DNA of 64,000 nt from Drechmeria coniospora. Its lineage: Eukaryota > Ascomycota > Sordariomycetes > Hypocreales > Ophiocordycipitaceae. The stretch spans positions 9,110,520-9,174,519 of the forward strand of contig NC_054389.1 in the NCBI RefSeq assembly GCF_001625195.1, written 5' to 3'. A model generated the notes under the pieces. The model worked only from the letters and a program-made list of their open reading frames with translations. It was not told where the DNA came from and searched no databases. The translations under genes and the position numbers were made by a program. Every line of letters begins with the position of its first letter. The first letter of the stretch is position 1. Below, piece after piece: positions 33,333 to 45,487 of the stretch.

Positions 33333-36300
33333 GCTGTCAGCTTAGGTCTGTTCACAAATAGGGAGGCGAGATGCTAGTGCTGATGTTGAGTCCCCGTAGG
33401 GCGGTGCGGTAGAAGTAATGGCAGTCTTGAAGACAGTAGGCCGGCATTACACTTGTTGTCATCCGCCAGGAGGGCGTGGATGCGTGAGAGTGAGTGTAGC
33501 AGAGCGTTTGGATTGACTGTCAAGAAAATGGGAGAAGGGCCCGGACGGGTGGATGGCAGGCGAAGCAAGCGATATAAGACGTGCCAGGAGCGACATAGGA
33601 TAACGGGGGGCAAGGCATGAGAGTGGAGCACCTGCATCCGACCGGCAGCATGGTCCAAGACGGTCAAGGTGGACACTCAGACCATAGCTCGACACGCCTC
33701 GCGGGCATCCGGGTGGCATGAATGCCGCAGGCCCGGGAGAGCTTTCCGGGATTGGGGGGGAGGTAATATTGGGTTCAGGGGTGAAGAGAATAGCTACTTA
33801 TTCGAGATCCGCCGGAGGGCCGGAACTCCCAAGTGGCATACTGAGACAAGACAAAGGAGATGCCGACGGTGCACGTACAAGTAGCAGCAAGGCCGAAGGA
33901 GCTGTCAGCGGAGACAGAGGGTAGGGAGGAATCGCTGGCCTCACTGGAACAGACCAAGGAAGCAGTCCGTCAGTTGTCTCGACGTACGTTAGCCATGACG
34001 GAGGCAGTGGCGGGGACCAGAGCGACGCGTGGTATTGCTCACAAGATTACCGGGAGACTCGCATGGGTCTCGGCGATGGAAGGGGTGGCGACCCGTAACG
34101 TTGTACTGATAGTCGAGGTGTGAAGCAGTCCCCGGGTAGCTCAGTGCCGATCCGAGGAGATGATCGGATGGAGGTGGGTTGGGGTTGGGCTTTGCAGCTG
34201 TGTTCAAAGGATGGTGGTGCTTCGGACAAAGGGAGGTTCGGCTTGGGCGATGATGCGACGCTGCCGACACTAGCAGCGGTAAAAGCATCTGATACATCAT
34301 AGAAATCGCTGCTGGGCCGAACTGGGATGAGGCGCTGCTGGACTCGACCTGGGGAATCTGGGGCGGGCATGTTCCCCAGATCCGTTGGCCCCACCCGCTG
34401 TGCCGGTCCGTACTTAAGTAAGTACTGTAATTAATACAGCATGTACTTAAGTAATTGTAAGTAATTACGCATTTAGTAAGTATAAGGTAAGAGTACTGTC
34501 TGTACTTACATCGCACACAGTACGGAGAAACGCAGTAAAATACCACAATGTATCTGGGTATCACCCTGGTCTTCCTGGACTTGATAAGGAATGAAGAGGA
34601 AAGATTATGAGGAAGCCTGGTTCTGGTTTGCGGAGAGAAAGGCCTTGGATGAAAGTGTCTTGATCTTCTGTTTGGTTTTTTGAGCTTCGCAGGAGCACCC
34701 AAGCGAGCGCTTCCTTGCATAATCCGTGAGAGCTGCTGATGGTTTGGGCAAGAGCGCACGAAAATAGATGCACAACGTACGTGTGCTTCGTACTGTAACG
34801 TCAAATCCCCACTACAAGCATGCTGCATACCATGTGCAGGTTACGGAGTCTTGCGCCTACTGTAAAAACCTACATGTACTTACAGTACTAAGCACATGTC
34901 TAAGCACATGTCCGGATGTAGCAAGTGTTACTGCACATGTAGAACACAAGTAATATGGATGAGTACTACACCTTGTTCGCTTGCACATGTACAGGAATAA
35001 ATGATACGAACTCCTTGAAAATCATCATGCTTTACAACCCAGCTTTGACAAATCAGGCTCGATACTTTTGCAACCAACTTCGAGGCAACTCGGCATAGTC
35101 TACAACGGCCGATACATCCTCAATGTCGGATACATAGCATCCCGGGTTGCCCCTTGAGACAAATAAAGCCATTGGGTAGGGCAGACAATTATCGCACAAT
35201 CAAAAAAAACACCCTCGAACACGGCCACATGGTCGACCGGAGCATTCGGCAGCTTGTGTCTCTAGAAATGAGGAGCGCTGCAGCGGTTGGATTTGAACTC
35301 GCAGTATGGGGGCGGCCTCAAGTTGGTCGACCCGGCTGAACTCAGATACAGTTGATAACCGCACATGTCCTGGAATCGGAATCAGCTTCGGGCGAAAGGA
35401 CCCCCCATCGTTCATAAGTGAGCGTCAATGGCTGGCTGTGGCGGTTGAGCTACCCCCACCGGGCCGAGTGAGGCTGAGCCGTCTGAATCCGTCATTATTA
35501 TCACCGAGCCCGCTTGGTTCACAAAGACTGCGTGGTGGACTAGCTCATGTGACGTTGCACGTGATGAAGCTATACCAAACTGTTATCTCGAATCCCGATT
35601 GTCGGAAGGCGATGTGAGGTGACTTGTTGCACGTTGATGTACACGACAGGCCATGATGGCAGGCTACAACATCGAGCCAAGTTACGAGAATATGGCGAAA
35701 TAAATCAATCGACGAATAAGATGGATTCCTGCAGAGAGAGCAGCGCCAAGTCGAGGAAGACCTTCACCGTTGAAGTCTATGCATTCACTTCGATGACCAC
35801 TCGCCACCGACCGGGGTGTATTCAGTTGAGCAAAATTGCCTTGCTCCATGGCGATAATAGCAAGTGAAACCCGTTGATTGCTGTAGATGGGATTGAGAGG
35901 CAATGCATGCCATGTCAATTTGAATCGTCGCGAACACCACCCCTTATGCCCTGTCAGATCTGGCCCTTTATGAGGCTCGACATCGTTGAGTGGGTTGAGG
36001 GGAAAGGGATGAGGTCCTTGACTGGGCGAGTCTCCGCAGAGGAGCCATTGATCATTGGGTCAGTGAATCTAAGGTTCGTCAATCATCCCTCACAGGCCTG
36101 TGCTGTACACTTCCGATACTGGGGAGCCCATCCGCGTTCGCCCGAGAGCGATGCAATACTCGGTCTTGTATACATGTACTGTACAGTAAGTAGTAGGCAA
36201 CTTCCTATGAATGATGTCGTAGGCAAACCCCCGCACTTGCACTTCTAATTACTGTACAACTAAGTACATCTAATCTTGTGCACTTAACGGAGTAGGAGTA

Positions 36301-38056
36301 TTACTTGTTTACTACATTGGGTTGTGTGGGAACTCACTGAGGCGTTGCCAGGCAGCATTACTACAAAGCGTACGGATTACGGAGTGAAGTAAGTGAGTAT
36401 AACACCTACAGTACAAGTACACTTAAGTTTGTAGGTATGCCCACTAATATTACTCATTTACAGTACTTCCGAGGGGAAAATCCAACCGATTCCACAGGTT
36501 TCGCTGTTACCTACTCCTCTGGTGAAGAAAAAAAACTAGTGGCAGACTCGACGCTGAACAGTAAGCCATAATGTACAGTAGTGGCCCGAACTCCGTACGG
36601 CGCGTACTCCGTACGGAGTGCAGTAAGTACATTTAGGTACAGTACGTGCCGGGGTACATGTTGCAATCATGTGCTTGTGCTGGTACTCCGTACAAAGCAT
36701 ACATGTGCGTTGATGTATTCATAAGTACTGTACGCCGTACATACATACTTCTACTGAGTGTCGCTCTAGTATTATCGTGCTGTGCATGTTCTTGTACTTA
36801 CATATACATCTTGCTTAGGGGCCTGAAGTGGGACGAGAACCGGTAAAAACCGGGGCGACTATGAATCAACCAGGTGACAGAAAACGAACTGTACATGTAC
36901 GGCACGGAGTATGTTGTACTCCGTACATACAACTACAGTACAGTACTTACTCACACTAGTTGTGCAAGTACGGAGTACAAGTAAAAAGTACTACTGTATG
37001 TACAAGTAGCCGCAGTTATAATCAAGTGCACAATACTATTTTATTAGCAAGAGCAGTTTGCACGGAGTTCTGTACGCAGTAAGAATACATGTGCATGTAC
37101 TTGTAAGTACTCACTGTGCATGTACAGTAATTGTGTTGGCAGTGGTACGGAGATGGACAGTATTGTATGGAGTACTTTACGGAGTACTCCGTAGTAAACC
37201 ATTCATTCACAGTCTACAGTGCGGAGTAGCTCGTACGGAGTACAACAATTACTTACATGTGTTACATGTACTTACTTGCATGTATGTAGGCGCAAGTGTA
37301 GGCACACCTAAGTAATTAAGTACATGTATTGTGTAAGTACAAGTACAGTAAGTTACCAGTACTTCTTCCGAACAAATTCTCGCATGCCGAAAAGTTGGCT
37401 GTGGGCATTGGGCTTCGTCCACATGGCCATCGTATTCTGGGATATCACAACGCACCAATATGTACTTACTAACTTCCTAACTACAGTAAGGAGGGGCTGG
37501 GGGCTTCAGGAGGTGACTCGCCATGTGCAGCCCTCGCTGACTGTGACAGAAATTGTATCCTAGGAGAAATTCAATTTGACCGAACGACCGGGCAACGAGG
37601 GGCACCATCGACTGCCCGTCCGATTACGGTGCCTCTTTTATTTTGTCAGCATGTGCCTCTGAGATTTGCGACCTTGGTGGGTGGTGGGGCATGTATGCGT
37701 TACCGCGCAACCTGCCGTTACCTGCCCGTCCAAGGAGGTTCCGGGAACCTATGACGCTGTGCCCCGCCACGATAGAATTTTCTGTTGGTCTCAGTCCCTC
37801 AGTTCATCACGAGTAGTAATCGACAGGCAGCAACAAAGGAAAAGAAAGTAAGCAAGGAAAAAAAGGACGAAGGAATGAAAAGGAAGCGAATCGTAGGTTC
37901 TCATGACAAGCACGGAGTAAGTACGGAGTAAGTACATGCAATTACTTAGGTGTAAGTATGTACTTACTGTACTGTACTGTGGTGTACAGTACTAGCTGTA
38001 GCAGCTGTAGCAGTGACGGAAAGCGGAGTGGCACCCTTTTTATCTCATCGGTACGG

Positions 38057-38076
38057 AGTACGGAGTACTCCGTACT
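38057..38076. repeat. Perfect 20-nt palindrome with CGG-N6-CCG core
   Basis: AGTACGGAGTACTCCGTACT reads the same on both strands. It combines one GTACGGAGTA and one TACTCCGTAC word sharing GTAC and carries inverted CGG triplets six bases apart. Confidence 0.9.
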
Positions 38077-38418
38077 AAATACGCACCTCTTACGAAGTCA
38101 CTACTTGTACGGAGTACAACGAAGTGTGCATGTACATGTAAGTACACGTACAGTAACAGCTCATCTACGGAGTTCAGGTACATGTACTTCAAAGTACTTA
38201 AATGCTTCAACCCTTTGCTACTAGAATCAGATTCACAGAGTATAATTAAGTACATGTACTTGTGCTTGTACGGCGCACATGTACTCGTACTTATAGCAGT
38301 ACAAGTGTACCTAGTTGTGGGCCGCATTAGCTACTAGCCTGTGGCTGGTCCTTCGCACAGTTGCAAAGTTGCAAGAGCCTTCTGGCACCCCCTGCAAGCT
38401 TCTACCGGTGGGCTCGCT

Positions 38419-38443
38419 GGAACGGTGTAGAAGCACATCGAAG
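38419..38443 (+). promoter_or_regulatory. Step-type heat shock element of hsp70
   Basis: Three GAA triplets start at 38420, 38430 and 38440, exactly 10 bp apart (GAA-N7-GAA-N7-GAA), the layout of a step-type Hsf1 site. It lies directly upstream of a TATA-like TTTTATTTA and about 215 nt before the hsp70 ATG. Confidence 0.65.
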
Positions 38444-38452
38444 CATCCCACC

Positions 38453-38460
38453 TTTTATTT
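38453..38460 (+). promoter_or_regulatory. TATA-like element of hsp70
   Basis: TTTTATTT sits 10 bp after the heat shock element and is followed by a CT-rich leader (about 38460-38580), an arrangement usual for strongly inducible fungal genes. Confidence 0.45.
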
Positions 38461-38658
38461 AGATCCCTCTCCAAACCCTCAAGCACAACCTCCGTTCTTC
38501 TTCTCTCCATCTCCCTTCCACACTTTAATCCCCCTCCCTCCTCTCTCCTTTCCACACATCCTCACACTCGTCGTGGAATCAGTTCATTGAGTGAATTCTC
38601 CTCTCTGCTTCCACGCTCGTGCCTTCCCACATTCAAAAATCTTCACACAATAGCAGCC

Positions 38659-40626
38659 ATGGCTACCACGGGTCCCGCCGTCGGTATCGACCTGGGTACC
38701 ACGTACTCTTGCGTGGGTATCTTCCGTGAGGACAGATGCGACATCATTGCCAACGACCAGGGCAACCGAACGACGCCCTCGTTCGTTGCCTTCACTGACA
38801 CGGAGCGCCTGATTGGTGATGCCGCCAAGAACCAGGTGGCCATGAACCCTCACAACACTGTCTTTGACGCCAAGCGATTGATTGGCCGCAAGTTCAGTGA
38901 TGCCGAGGTCCAAGCCGACATGAAGCACTTCCCCTTCAAGATCATCGACAAGGGTGGCAAGCCCATAATCGAGGTCGAGTTCAAGGGCGAGCAGAAGACG
39001 TTCACTCCCGAGGAGATCTCCTCCATGGTCCTCACCAAGATGCGTGAGACTGCCGAGAGCTACCTCGGCTGCCAAGTGACCAACGCTGTCGTCACCGTTC
39101 CTGCCTACTTCAACGACAGCCAGCGTCAGGCCACCAAGGACGCCGGTCTCATTGCCGGTCTCAACGTCCTCCGAATCATCAACGAGCCTACCGCTGCCGC
39201 CATTGCCTATGGTCTCGACAAGAAGGTCGAGGGCGAGCGCAACGTCCTCATTTTCGATCTCGGTGGTGGTACCTTTGATGTCTCTCTCCTTACCATCGAG
39301 GAGGGCATCTTCGAGGTCAAGTCGACTGCTGGTGACACTCACTTGGGCGGTGAGGACTTCGACAACCGCCTGGTGAACCACTTCGTCAATGAGTTCAAGC
39401 GCAAGCACAAGAAGGACCTGTCTACCAACAGCCGTGCCCTGCGACGTCTCCGAACCGCTTGCGAGCGCGCCAAGCGTACTCTGTCTTCCTCTGCCCAGAC
39501 GTCGATCGAAATCGACTCTCTGTTTGAGGGCATCGATTTCTACACCTCCATCACCCGCGCTCGTTTCGAGGAGCTCTGCCAGGATCTGTTCCGCTCCACC
39601 ATCCAGCCTGTCGACCGCGTCCTGACCGACGCCAAGGTGGACAAGAGCCAGGTTCACGAGATCGTCCTTGTCGGTGGCTCCACTCGTATCCCCCGAGTGC
39701 AGAAGCTCATCACCGACTACTTCAACGGCAAGGAGCCCAACAAGTCAATCAACCCTGACGAGGCTGTTGCCTACGGTGCCGCCGTCCAGGCTGCTATTCT
39801 CTCTGGCGACACCTCGTCCAAGTCGACCAACGAGATCCTGCTTCTCGACGTCGCTCCTCTCTCCATTGGTATCGAGACTGCTGGCGGCATGATGACCAAG
39901 CTCATCCCCCGCAACACCACCATCCCCACGAAGAAGTCCGAGGTCTTCTCCACCTTCTCCGACAACCAGCCTGGTGTGCTCATTCAGGTCTACGAGGGTG
40001 AGCGCCAGCGCACCAAGGACAACAACCTGCTCGGCAAGTTTGAGCTCACGGGCATCCCTCCTGCTCCTCGTGGTGTGCCTCAGATCGAGGTCACCTTTGA
40101 CGTCGACGCCAACGGTATTATCAATGTCTCTGCTGTCGAGAAGGGCACTGGCAAGTCCAACAAGATTGTCATTACCAACGACAAGGGCCGCCTGTCCAAA
40201 GAGGACATTGAGCGCATGCTGGCTGATGCCGAGAAGTACAAGGACGAGGACGAGGCTGAGGGCCGCCGTGTTGCCGCCAAGAACGGTCTTGAGTCGTACG
40301 CCTACTCGCTCCGCAACACCTTGTCTGACCCTAAGGTCGACGAGAAGATTGAGGCCGCCGACAAGGAGACGCTCAAGAAGGAGATTGACAGGGTTGTTGC
40401 CTGGCTCGACGACAGCCAGCAGGCTACCCGTGAGGAGTACGAGGAGCACCAGAAGGAGCTCGAGGCCATTGCCAACCCCATCATGATGAAGTTCTACGGA
40501 GCTGAGGGTGGTGCCGGTGGCATGCCTGGCATGCCCGGTGGTGCTCCAGGCGGCTTCCCTGGCGCTGGCGGTGCTGCCGGTGGCGCTGGTGGCGACGACG
40601 GCCCGACCGTTGAGGAGGTTGACTAA
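38659..40626 (+). CDS. SSA1: Cytosolic Hsp70 chaperone (Ssa type)
   Basis: ATP-dependent cytosolic/nuclear chaperone of 655 aa. The ATG at 38659 (AGCCATGGCT) begins [20 protein letters not shown]. Hsp70 signatures are intact: [22 protein letters not shown] and [17 protein letters not shown]. The substrate-binding domain follows ([15 protein letters not shown]), then the helical lid, a [13 protein letters not shown] linker and the terminal EEVD that binds TPR co-chaperones and marks the cytosolic form. The gene has no introns, whereas many filamentous-fungal hsp70 genes carry some; uninterrupted heat-shock genes are favoured because splicing fails in heat. A step-type heat shock element and TATA lie upstream. 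Codon use is strongly biased (CTC, GTC, AAG, GAG), as in highly expressed genes. Confidence 0.97.
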   Translation: MATTGPAVGIDLGTTYSCVGIFREDRCDIIANDQGNRTTPSFVAFTDTERLIGDAAKNQVAMNPHNTVFDAKRLIGRKFSDAEVQADMKHFPFKIIDKGGKPIIEVEFKGEQKTFTPEEISSMVLTKMRETAESYLGCQVTNAVVTVPAYFNDSQRQATKDAGLIAGLNVLRIINEPTAAAIAYGLDKKVEGERNVLIFDLGGGTFDVSLLTIEEGIFEVKSTAGDTHLGGEDFDNRLVNHFVNEFKRKHKKDLSTNSRALRRLRTACERAKRTLSSSAQTSIEIDSLFEGIDFYTSITRARFEELCQDLFRSTIQPVDRVLTDAKVDKSQVHEIVLVGGSTRIPRVQKLITDYFNGKEPNKSINPDEAVAYGAAVQAAILSGDTSSKSTNEILLLDVAPLSIGIETAGGMMTKLIPRNTTIPTKKSEVFSTFSDNQPGVLIQVYEGERQRTKDNNLLGKFELTGIPPAPRGVPQIEVTFDVDANGIINVSAVEKGTGKSNKIVITNDKGRLSKEDIERMLADAEKYKDEDEAEGRRVAAKNGLESYAYSLRNTLSDPKVDEKIEAADKETLKKEIDRVVAWLDDSQQATREEYEEHQKELEAIANPIMMKFYGAEGGAGGMPGMPGGAPGGFPGAGGAAGGAGGDDGPTVEEVD

Positions 40627-41094
40627 ATTTTTGATACCCTTCCAAATTGGTAATGAATGCGTTTACGATGCGGAGGTTGCCACGAGGGTTCAACGATCCG
40701 AGACGATTAGATTTTCAAGTTTTCATTGTTTGCTTGCATTTTACGGTTAGGCACAGGGATAAAAAAGCTAGGCAGTTTTTACCTGGATTTGTGTACTTAA
40801 TGAGCAAAGACGAAGCATTTACGGCATGTGCCAAATTCATTGCTCTCACAAATGCAGAAAAATCAGTGATTTGCAACCCGACATCGCAGACACATCACAT
40901 CATAATGTAATCTGTAAAAAAAAATCAAGGCCATACACATTAAGGTCATATTGGCAACTTCGTCGCCATCTCATGTAAAACATCAAGGCCATAATAAGAT
41001 CATACTGGCAACTTTATCGCCATCTCAATTTCATTCTTTTTCTCAACTTATGCATCGATAAAGTCGTTTGCCGATCGATGGTCTCGAGTCGTCG
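40627..41094. other. Convergent 3' flanks of hsp70 and EMI1
   Basis: This 468-nt AT-rich stretch holds the hsp70 3' UTR and an imperfect tandem duplication (listed separately) near the EMI1 stop codon. No gene is seen. Confidence 0.6.
40924..41027. repeat. Imperfect tandem duplication, 58-bp period
   Basis: Copy 1 (40924-40973) and copy 2 (40982-41027) both run from ATCAAGGCCATA through GGCAACTT to CGCCATCTCA, with small internal differences. They lie between the hsp70 stop and the EMI1 stop, probably in overlapping 3' UTRs. Confidence 0.85.
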
Positions 41095-41832
41095 TCAAGT
41101 TGTCGTGTCATCCTCCAGTCCCTCGCGGATTTTCCCCCGTCTCTCCGCCTCCTTCTGTCGCCACTCGTCATCGCTCATGGTCGGCGCCGCAACGGGCTCT
41201 GTAAAGACGGTGCCTGGGGGGACCCTTTCGGTCCTCCCCTCCCATACATCCTCGCTGCTGGGCTTGCCATTTCCGTATTTGCGGTATGCTTTATTGCGGT
41301 AGTGGGCGCGGATCATGTTACTTTTCATCTCACCCGTGTAAGATTTCGAGCGCATGCAGAACCAGAAGTCGTCCCACTGCTCGGAACAAGAGCGCATCTC
41401 GCCGTACCGGTAGACGGCGTTGAACTGACCGCCGAGACCGTTGCAGGACCAGGCGAGGTCGAAGGCCTGACGGCAGGACATGTCGGTGGGGAGGAGGAAC
41501 TCGGAGAGGGCGTCACCAACCGGGGCCTCCGGAGACTCGGTCGTAGCGGTTGACGTCGGTGATGTCTTGAGGGAGATCCAGGAGGGCAGGAACGATTTTG
41601 ACTCGGATCCATCTGGCCGCTGCGATTGTGAGGTAGTCTTTCTCGTGGAAGATGCGGTCGGGTCATCTGATTTGAAGAGATCCAAGAACTTCTGCATCTC
41701 AGGGTCGATGGGCTCGCTGGGTGTGGCGGTTTGCGCCGTAAGAGGAGGATTTGAGGATATGGTGGAAGGGCCATGATCACGCACGGGATGTAGTGGCTTG
41801 GGCGCAGACGAGGATGCCCAGAGCCAACCCAT
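41095..41832 (-). CDS. EMI1: Early meiotic induction protein 1-like (Emi1, DUF3128)
   Basis: Predicted 245 aa, intronless. The start at 41832 (MGWLWASSSAPKPL) is chosen; a longer frame has no better ATG. The N-terminal half is Ser/Thr/Pro-rich. The C-terminal half has the conserved DUF3128 core: MSCRQAFDLAWSCNGLGGQF, then YGEMRSCSEQWDDFWFCMR, with regularly spaced Cys like a twin-Cys helical hairpin. The yeast homolog Emi1 affects early meiotic gene induction and is linked to mitochondria; the mechanism is unclear. It is divergent from YME2 across 487 nt. Confidence 0.85.
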   Translation of the reverse strand: MGWLWASSSAPKPLHPVRDHGPSTISSNPPLTAQTATPSEPIDPEMQKFLDLFKSDDPTASSTRKTTSQSQRPDGSESKSFLPSWISLKTSPTSTATTESPEAPVGDALSEFLLPTDMSCRQAFDLAWSCNGLGGQFNAVYRYGEMRSCSEQWDDFWFCMRSKSYTGEMKSNMIRAHYRNKAYRKYGNGKPSSEDVWEGRTERVPPGTVFTEPVAAPTMSDDEWRQKEAERRGKIREGLEDDTTT

Positions 41833-42319
41833 GGCGACGAGGGTGTGAGGTATCCGCAAGGGCGCTTCAGTGATGAATAGATTGCTGGTGAATGGTTTCT
41901 CAGTTGTCGACAAGGCCGGGCGCGGAACCTCCTTTGCCACAACTAAAGACTAAAGTCTAGGTGGTGGAGGAATGGAGGAGGTACAAGGTAATAGTGGACG
42001 GTCGACGGAATCTCGTGTAGATAGAAGGTATTCCGTATATGCAGTTGTGTTTGACTATCACGTTGTGCTCATGGCTGCATGATGGTGCACGGTCCGGATA
42101 AATAGAGCCGCCGGTGGGCATTGACGTAGGTGCCGTCACGTCAGTTTCGGGAACCAAAAGCCACCACAGTGACCTCGTCCATTGCTAGGAGTGGAGTTGG
42201 AGCTGCCATCTCGCTACCACGCTACCATTATATCGAGCGAAGCAAGGCACTCTCCAACAACGCTTTCGGGACTGTTTTCGACTCCCATGCCACATACCAC
42301 GCAGTAGGCGGCTCTCGCC
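41833..42319. promoter_or_regulatory. Shared divergent promoter region EMI1 / YME2
   Basis: These 487 nt separate two divergently transcribed genes, both linked to mitochondria. I see no clear TATA or known motif. Whether the two are co-regulated is inference. Confidence 0.5.
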
Positions 42320-44985
42320 ATGGTGTATTTCCGAGCTTTCGCGTCCGCGTCGACGGCTCTACAGCCGGGTGCGAGATTGTCGACTCCTCTGAGACGACGG
42401 CCAGGCCTGGTATCAAGCAGGTCTCCTCCATGCTTTTCGTTCATGAATCATGGCTCTGTCCATCACGCACCCGTGTTTCGAGCGTGGGAGAGTACGGAAA
42501 CGAAAACAACAACGTCTGCGCCCGAGAATAAGACGACGACCGCGGAAAAGGAAGCTGGCCATTTCACCGTCGATCCAAACGAGTCGCTTCTCTTCTTCAA
42601 CAACCTCTTTCCCATCAGGCTGAGCGCCATCCTGAGGCTGCCATCCAATTCAGATCGTGACCTTCTTCGTCGGTTCGACAATCCGACATTGGGTATCATG
42701 GACCCAATCCGCCTTGTTAAGAGAGCCATTCCGGAGGACATGTCGCTCAAGGTGACGGAGATCATGCCCCGACTCAAGGACGGAGGTGTCTTTGTCAAGG
42801 TTCATCACGATCCGAGAATTAGTGCGTCGGAAATTGAAGGCATGCACTCGAATCCCTTCTAGTCGATCGAAATTTTTCTTACCATGCCACCACCGCAGAC
42901 ACACTTTTGCAAAGGTTGGAGGCGCAACCTCTCAAGCCCTGGTTTAGCCCATTCCGAGGCGTCCAAGGTCGTTGGGTCCGTGGCTCACCTTGGCTGGAAG
43001 ATCTCTATCGCTTTCCTTCACCCCTGCTGAAGGCCGAGTTCGCGCCTCGGGAGCCAGGAGCCACACCGGCGGAGTTGTCGGAGGAGATGCTCTACAGCCT
43101 CTTCCGCCGGTACGGTAAGATTGCCGACATCATGCCTCAAGCATGGGACTCAAAGGAAACACCGAGGTATGCGACGATCGCCTTTCCGCGTATACGGGAT
43201 GCCATCATGGCGCGCAACTGCCTTCACGGCTTCCTCGTCACCGAAGCCATGGGTGGAGGCAAGGACGGCACCGTTTTGAGGCTTTCGTACATGAAGCGCG
43301 TCAAGCCGCACAGTATTTGGAATTGGCTGACGAACCACCCGCGAATCGTGATTCCAATCATCGCAGCCCTCATTGCTGGCGCATCCGTCATCATTTTTGA
43401 CCCCATACGAAAGTTCTTCATCAAAGTCCACGTGCAACAGTCGCTCAAGTTTACGCAGTCGCGAATCTACAAATGGTTCAAGTCTCGCACCGATGGCCTC
43501 ACTTTCCGCACTCATAGACGGGACATGATGGAAGGGTTGAGCACCATTTGGAATCACCGGCGAGAACCGATCGAGAAGCTCCGGGGCTGGCTTGACGGAA
43601 GCTCCGACACATTTGTCGTCATCACGGGACCCAGGGGTTCGGGCAAGGTGGAGATGGTCATGGACCAGTCGCTCGCGGGGCGGAAGAATGTCCTCCTGAT
43701 CGACTGCAAGCCTATCGTCGATGCTGGAGGCGAGGCTGGCACGCTTAGGCGGTTGGCGAGCGCCGTCGGATACCGTCCGATGTTCTCTTGGGCAAACAGC
43801 ATGAGCAGCATGATCGATCTCGCCGTCCAAAGCACAACTGGCGTTAAGGCTGGCTTCTCCGAGACGCTCGAGTCCCAGGTCGACAAGGTACTGCGGACGA
43901 CGGGGGCCGCTCTCAAGGACATTGCCCTGTCCGGACGATCAAGCAAGGATAAAGACGCGAGCCTCTCGGAAGACGCCTTCCTCGAGGCCCACCCGGAATG
44001 CAGGCCTGTCATTGTTGTCGACAACTTTTTGCACAAGAATGAGGAAAAGTCGATCATGTACGAGAAGATTGCCGAGTGGGCGGCGTCTATGATACAGAAC
44101 AACGTCGCACACGTCGTCTTTCTCACTAGCGATTCGGCATATTCTAAACCCCTGTCCAAGGCCATGCCGGACAGGGTCTTCCGTACCATCTCCCTCGGCG
44201 ATCTCGACCACAAGGTAGCTCGGAAATACGTTATGAGCAGGTTGGAAGACGACCAAAAGGCCGAGGACGCAACGGAGGCGGGTGAGGGCGTCGGGACGCG
44301 CCCGCGACCCAACGTCAACGGCTTAGACGCGTGCATCGAGACGTTGGGAGGGCGCCTGACGGATCTCGAGTTTCTCTCGCGTCGCATCAAGGCCGGGCAG
44401 AGCCCTCGACAGGCCGTGGACGAAATCGTGGCTGATGGTGCTACCGACATTGTCAAAATGTTCTTGCTCCCCAAGTCGGGCGATGGCGAGAGGAGATATT
44501 CAACTCAGCAAGCCTGGCACCTCGTGAAGTCACTCGCCGAGGCACCTTCCCTCCGCTACAACCAGGTCCTCCTAACGCCCACATTTTCCTCTTCCGGCAG
44601 CCCATCGGCGGCCGACGGCGAAGCAGCCCTCGATGCCCTCGCCAGTGCCGAGCTAATCTCCCTCAAGACGCATCAGGGTCGTCCGCAGCTCATCCGGGCC
44701 GGAAAACCGCTTCACCAAGCCGCCTTCGCCGTCCTCGTCAGCGATCGCGTGCTCAAAGCCAAGATGGACCTCGCCGTCGCGAGTGAGAATACCAAGGTCG
44801 AATCCAAGAATATCGAGACGGTCGAGAAGGAGCTCGCGCTTCTCGGCGGCCTGCCGAGGCAGACGAGCGAAACGGCGGCCAGGGTTATATACTTGCTGAA
44901 CAAGTTGGATGCATCACAGAAGAGGATTGGTGATTGGGAGAAGGAGATGGCAACGCTCAAAAAAGTGCTCAACGACGAGTTTTAA
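42320..44985 (+). CDS. YME2: Mitochondrial escape protein 2 (Yme2)
   Basis: Integral inner mitochondrial membrane protein of 868 aa that in yeast influences mtDNA stability and nucleoid structure. Two exons: 42320-42839 and 42899-44985. The N-terminus (MVYFRAFASASTALQPGARL) is Arg/Ser-rich, a likely presequence. An RRM-like domain lies at about residues 215-305, a single membrane span (IVIPIIAALIAGASVIIF) at about 320-345, and a P-loop GPRGSGK at about 417-423 in an AAA/NTPase-like domain; the C-terminus is coiled (KELALLGG...KRIGDWEKEMATLKK). The intron most consistent with the family (SEIED-TLLQRLEAQP) uses a GC donor (AAG|GCATGC) and CCGCAG acceptor. A canonical GTGCGT donor 18 nt upstream is also in frame and would drop six residues. 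Confidence 0.93.
42840..42898 (+). other. Probable GC-AG intron of YME2
   Basis: 59 nt, phase 1. Donor GCATGC after GAAG, acceptor CACCGCAG. The alternative donor is GTGCGT at 42822, same phase. Retaining SASEIE matches the usual spacing between the KVHHDPRIS segment and TLLQRLEAQPLKPWF in the family. Confidence 0.6.
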
Positions 44986-45487
44986 ACAGATGGAGACGAC
45001 ACTGTTCTTGGGTCACCTGTTGTGCTGTGGCATGAGTCACGTTGACGTGCTATGGCCATTCTGTCCCCCCCTTTTTTTTGAGGAAGAATCTTCATTTTAT
45101 GATATTGCTCATCGTGAAGCACTACGAGCCGATGGATACATGAATAGTTACAATACCATGCTCAAAATGGATGCATGAAGACTGCGCAGGCGAGAACCAC
45201 GGTGTGAAATTGCGCAAGTGAAAAGAATAATAGTAAGAGAATCATGGACATCGTCGGTGGGATATAGATAATACGAGGCGGAGAAGCGGCCGAAACAGCA
45301 GGGTGGTATCAAACACGCCACCAGCAAACCCGAGACAGATTGAGCACCCGTTCCAAGGTCGAATTTGAATAAAGTGCAAGGCCACAATGACGGAGGAGAT
45401 CGTGAATGGGTATATGTACAGTGCTGAAAAAGTCCGTCGTGTCTTCCGCGAGTGCTTCGGAGGCCAAAGTGCGAGCGCTGGCCAGCC
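44986..45487. other. Convergent 3' flanks of YME2 and MIF2
   Basis: This 502-nt interval has only 3' UTR-like sequence and short shadow frames. No gene or repeat is seen. Confidence 0.6.

Larger units (their letters stand above)
33333..38658. other. Largest gene-poor spacer, rich in GTAC palindromes
   Basis: About 5.3 kb without a supported gene. From 34400 on it is AT-rich and repeatedly uses GTACTTAC, ACATGTAC, TACTCCGTAC and GTACGGAGTA, with perfect palindromes at 37178-37193 and 38057-38076. The segment 35230-35460 has tRNA-like words but no tRNA fold. A poly-purine stretch (AAGAAAGTAAGCAAGGAAAA) lies near 37843-37862. The right end is the hsp70 promoter. Confidence 0.6.

Noticed and set aside
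35230..35460. tRNA-like words (minus strand GAGTTCAAATCC and GGTAGCTCAACCG)
   Set aside because: The T-arm stem does not pair and no acceptor stem or anticodon arm can be formed; at best a decayed tRNA.
38584..39657. 357-aa minus-strand frame antisense to hsp70 (and another at 39745-40449)
   Set aside because: Antisense frames over hsp70 genes are a recurrent codon-bias artefact; the sense protein is complete and conserved.
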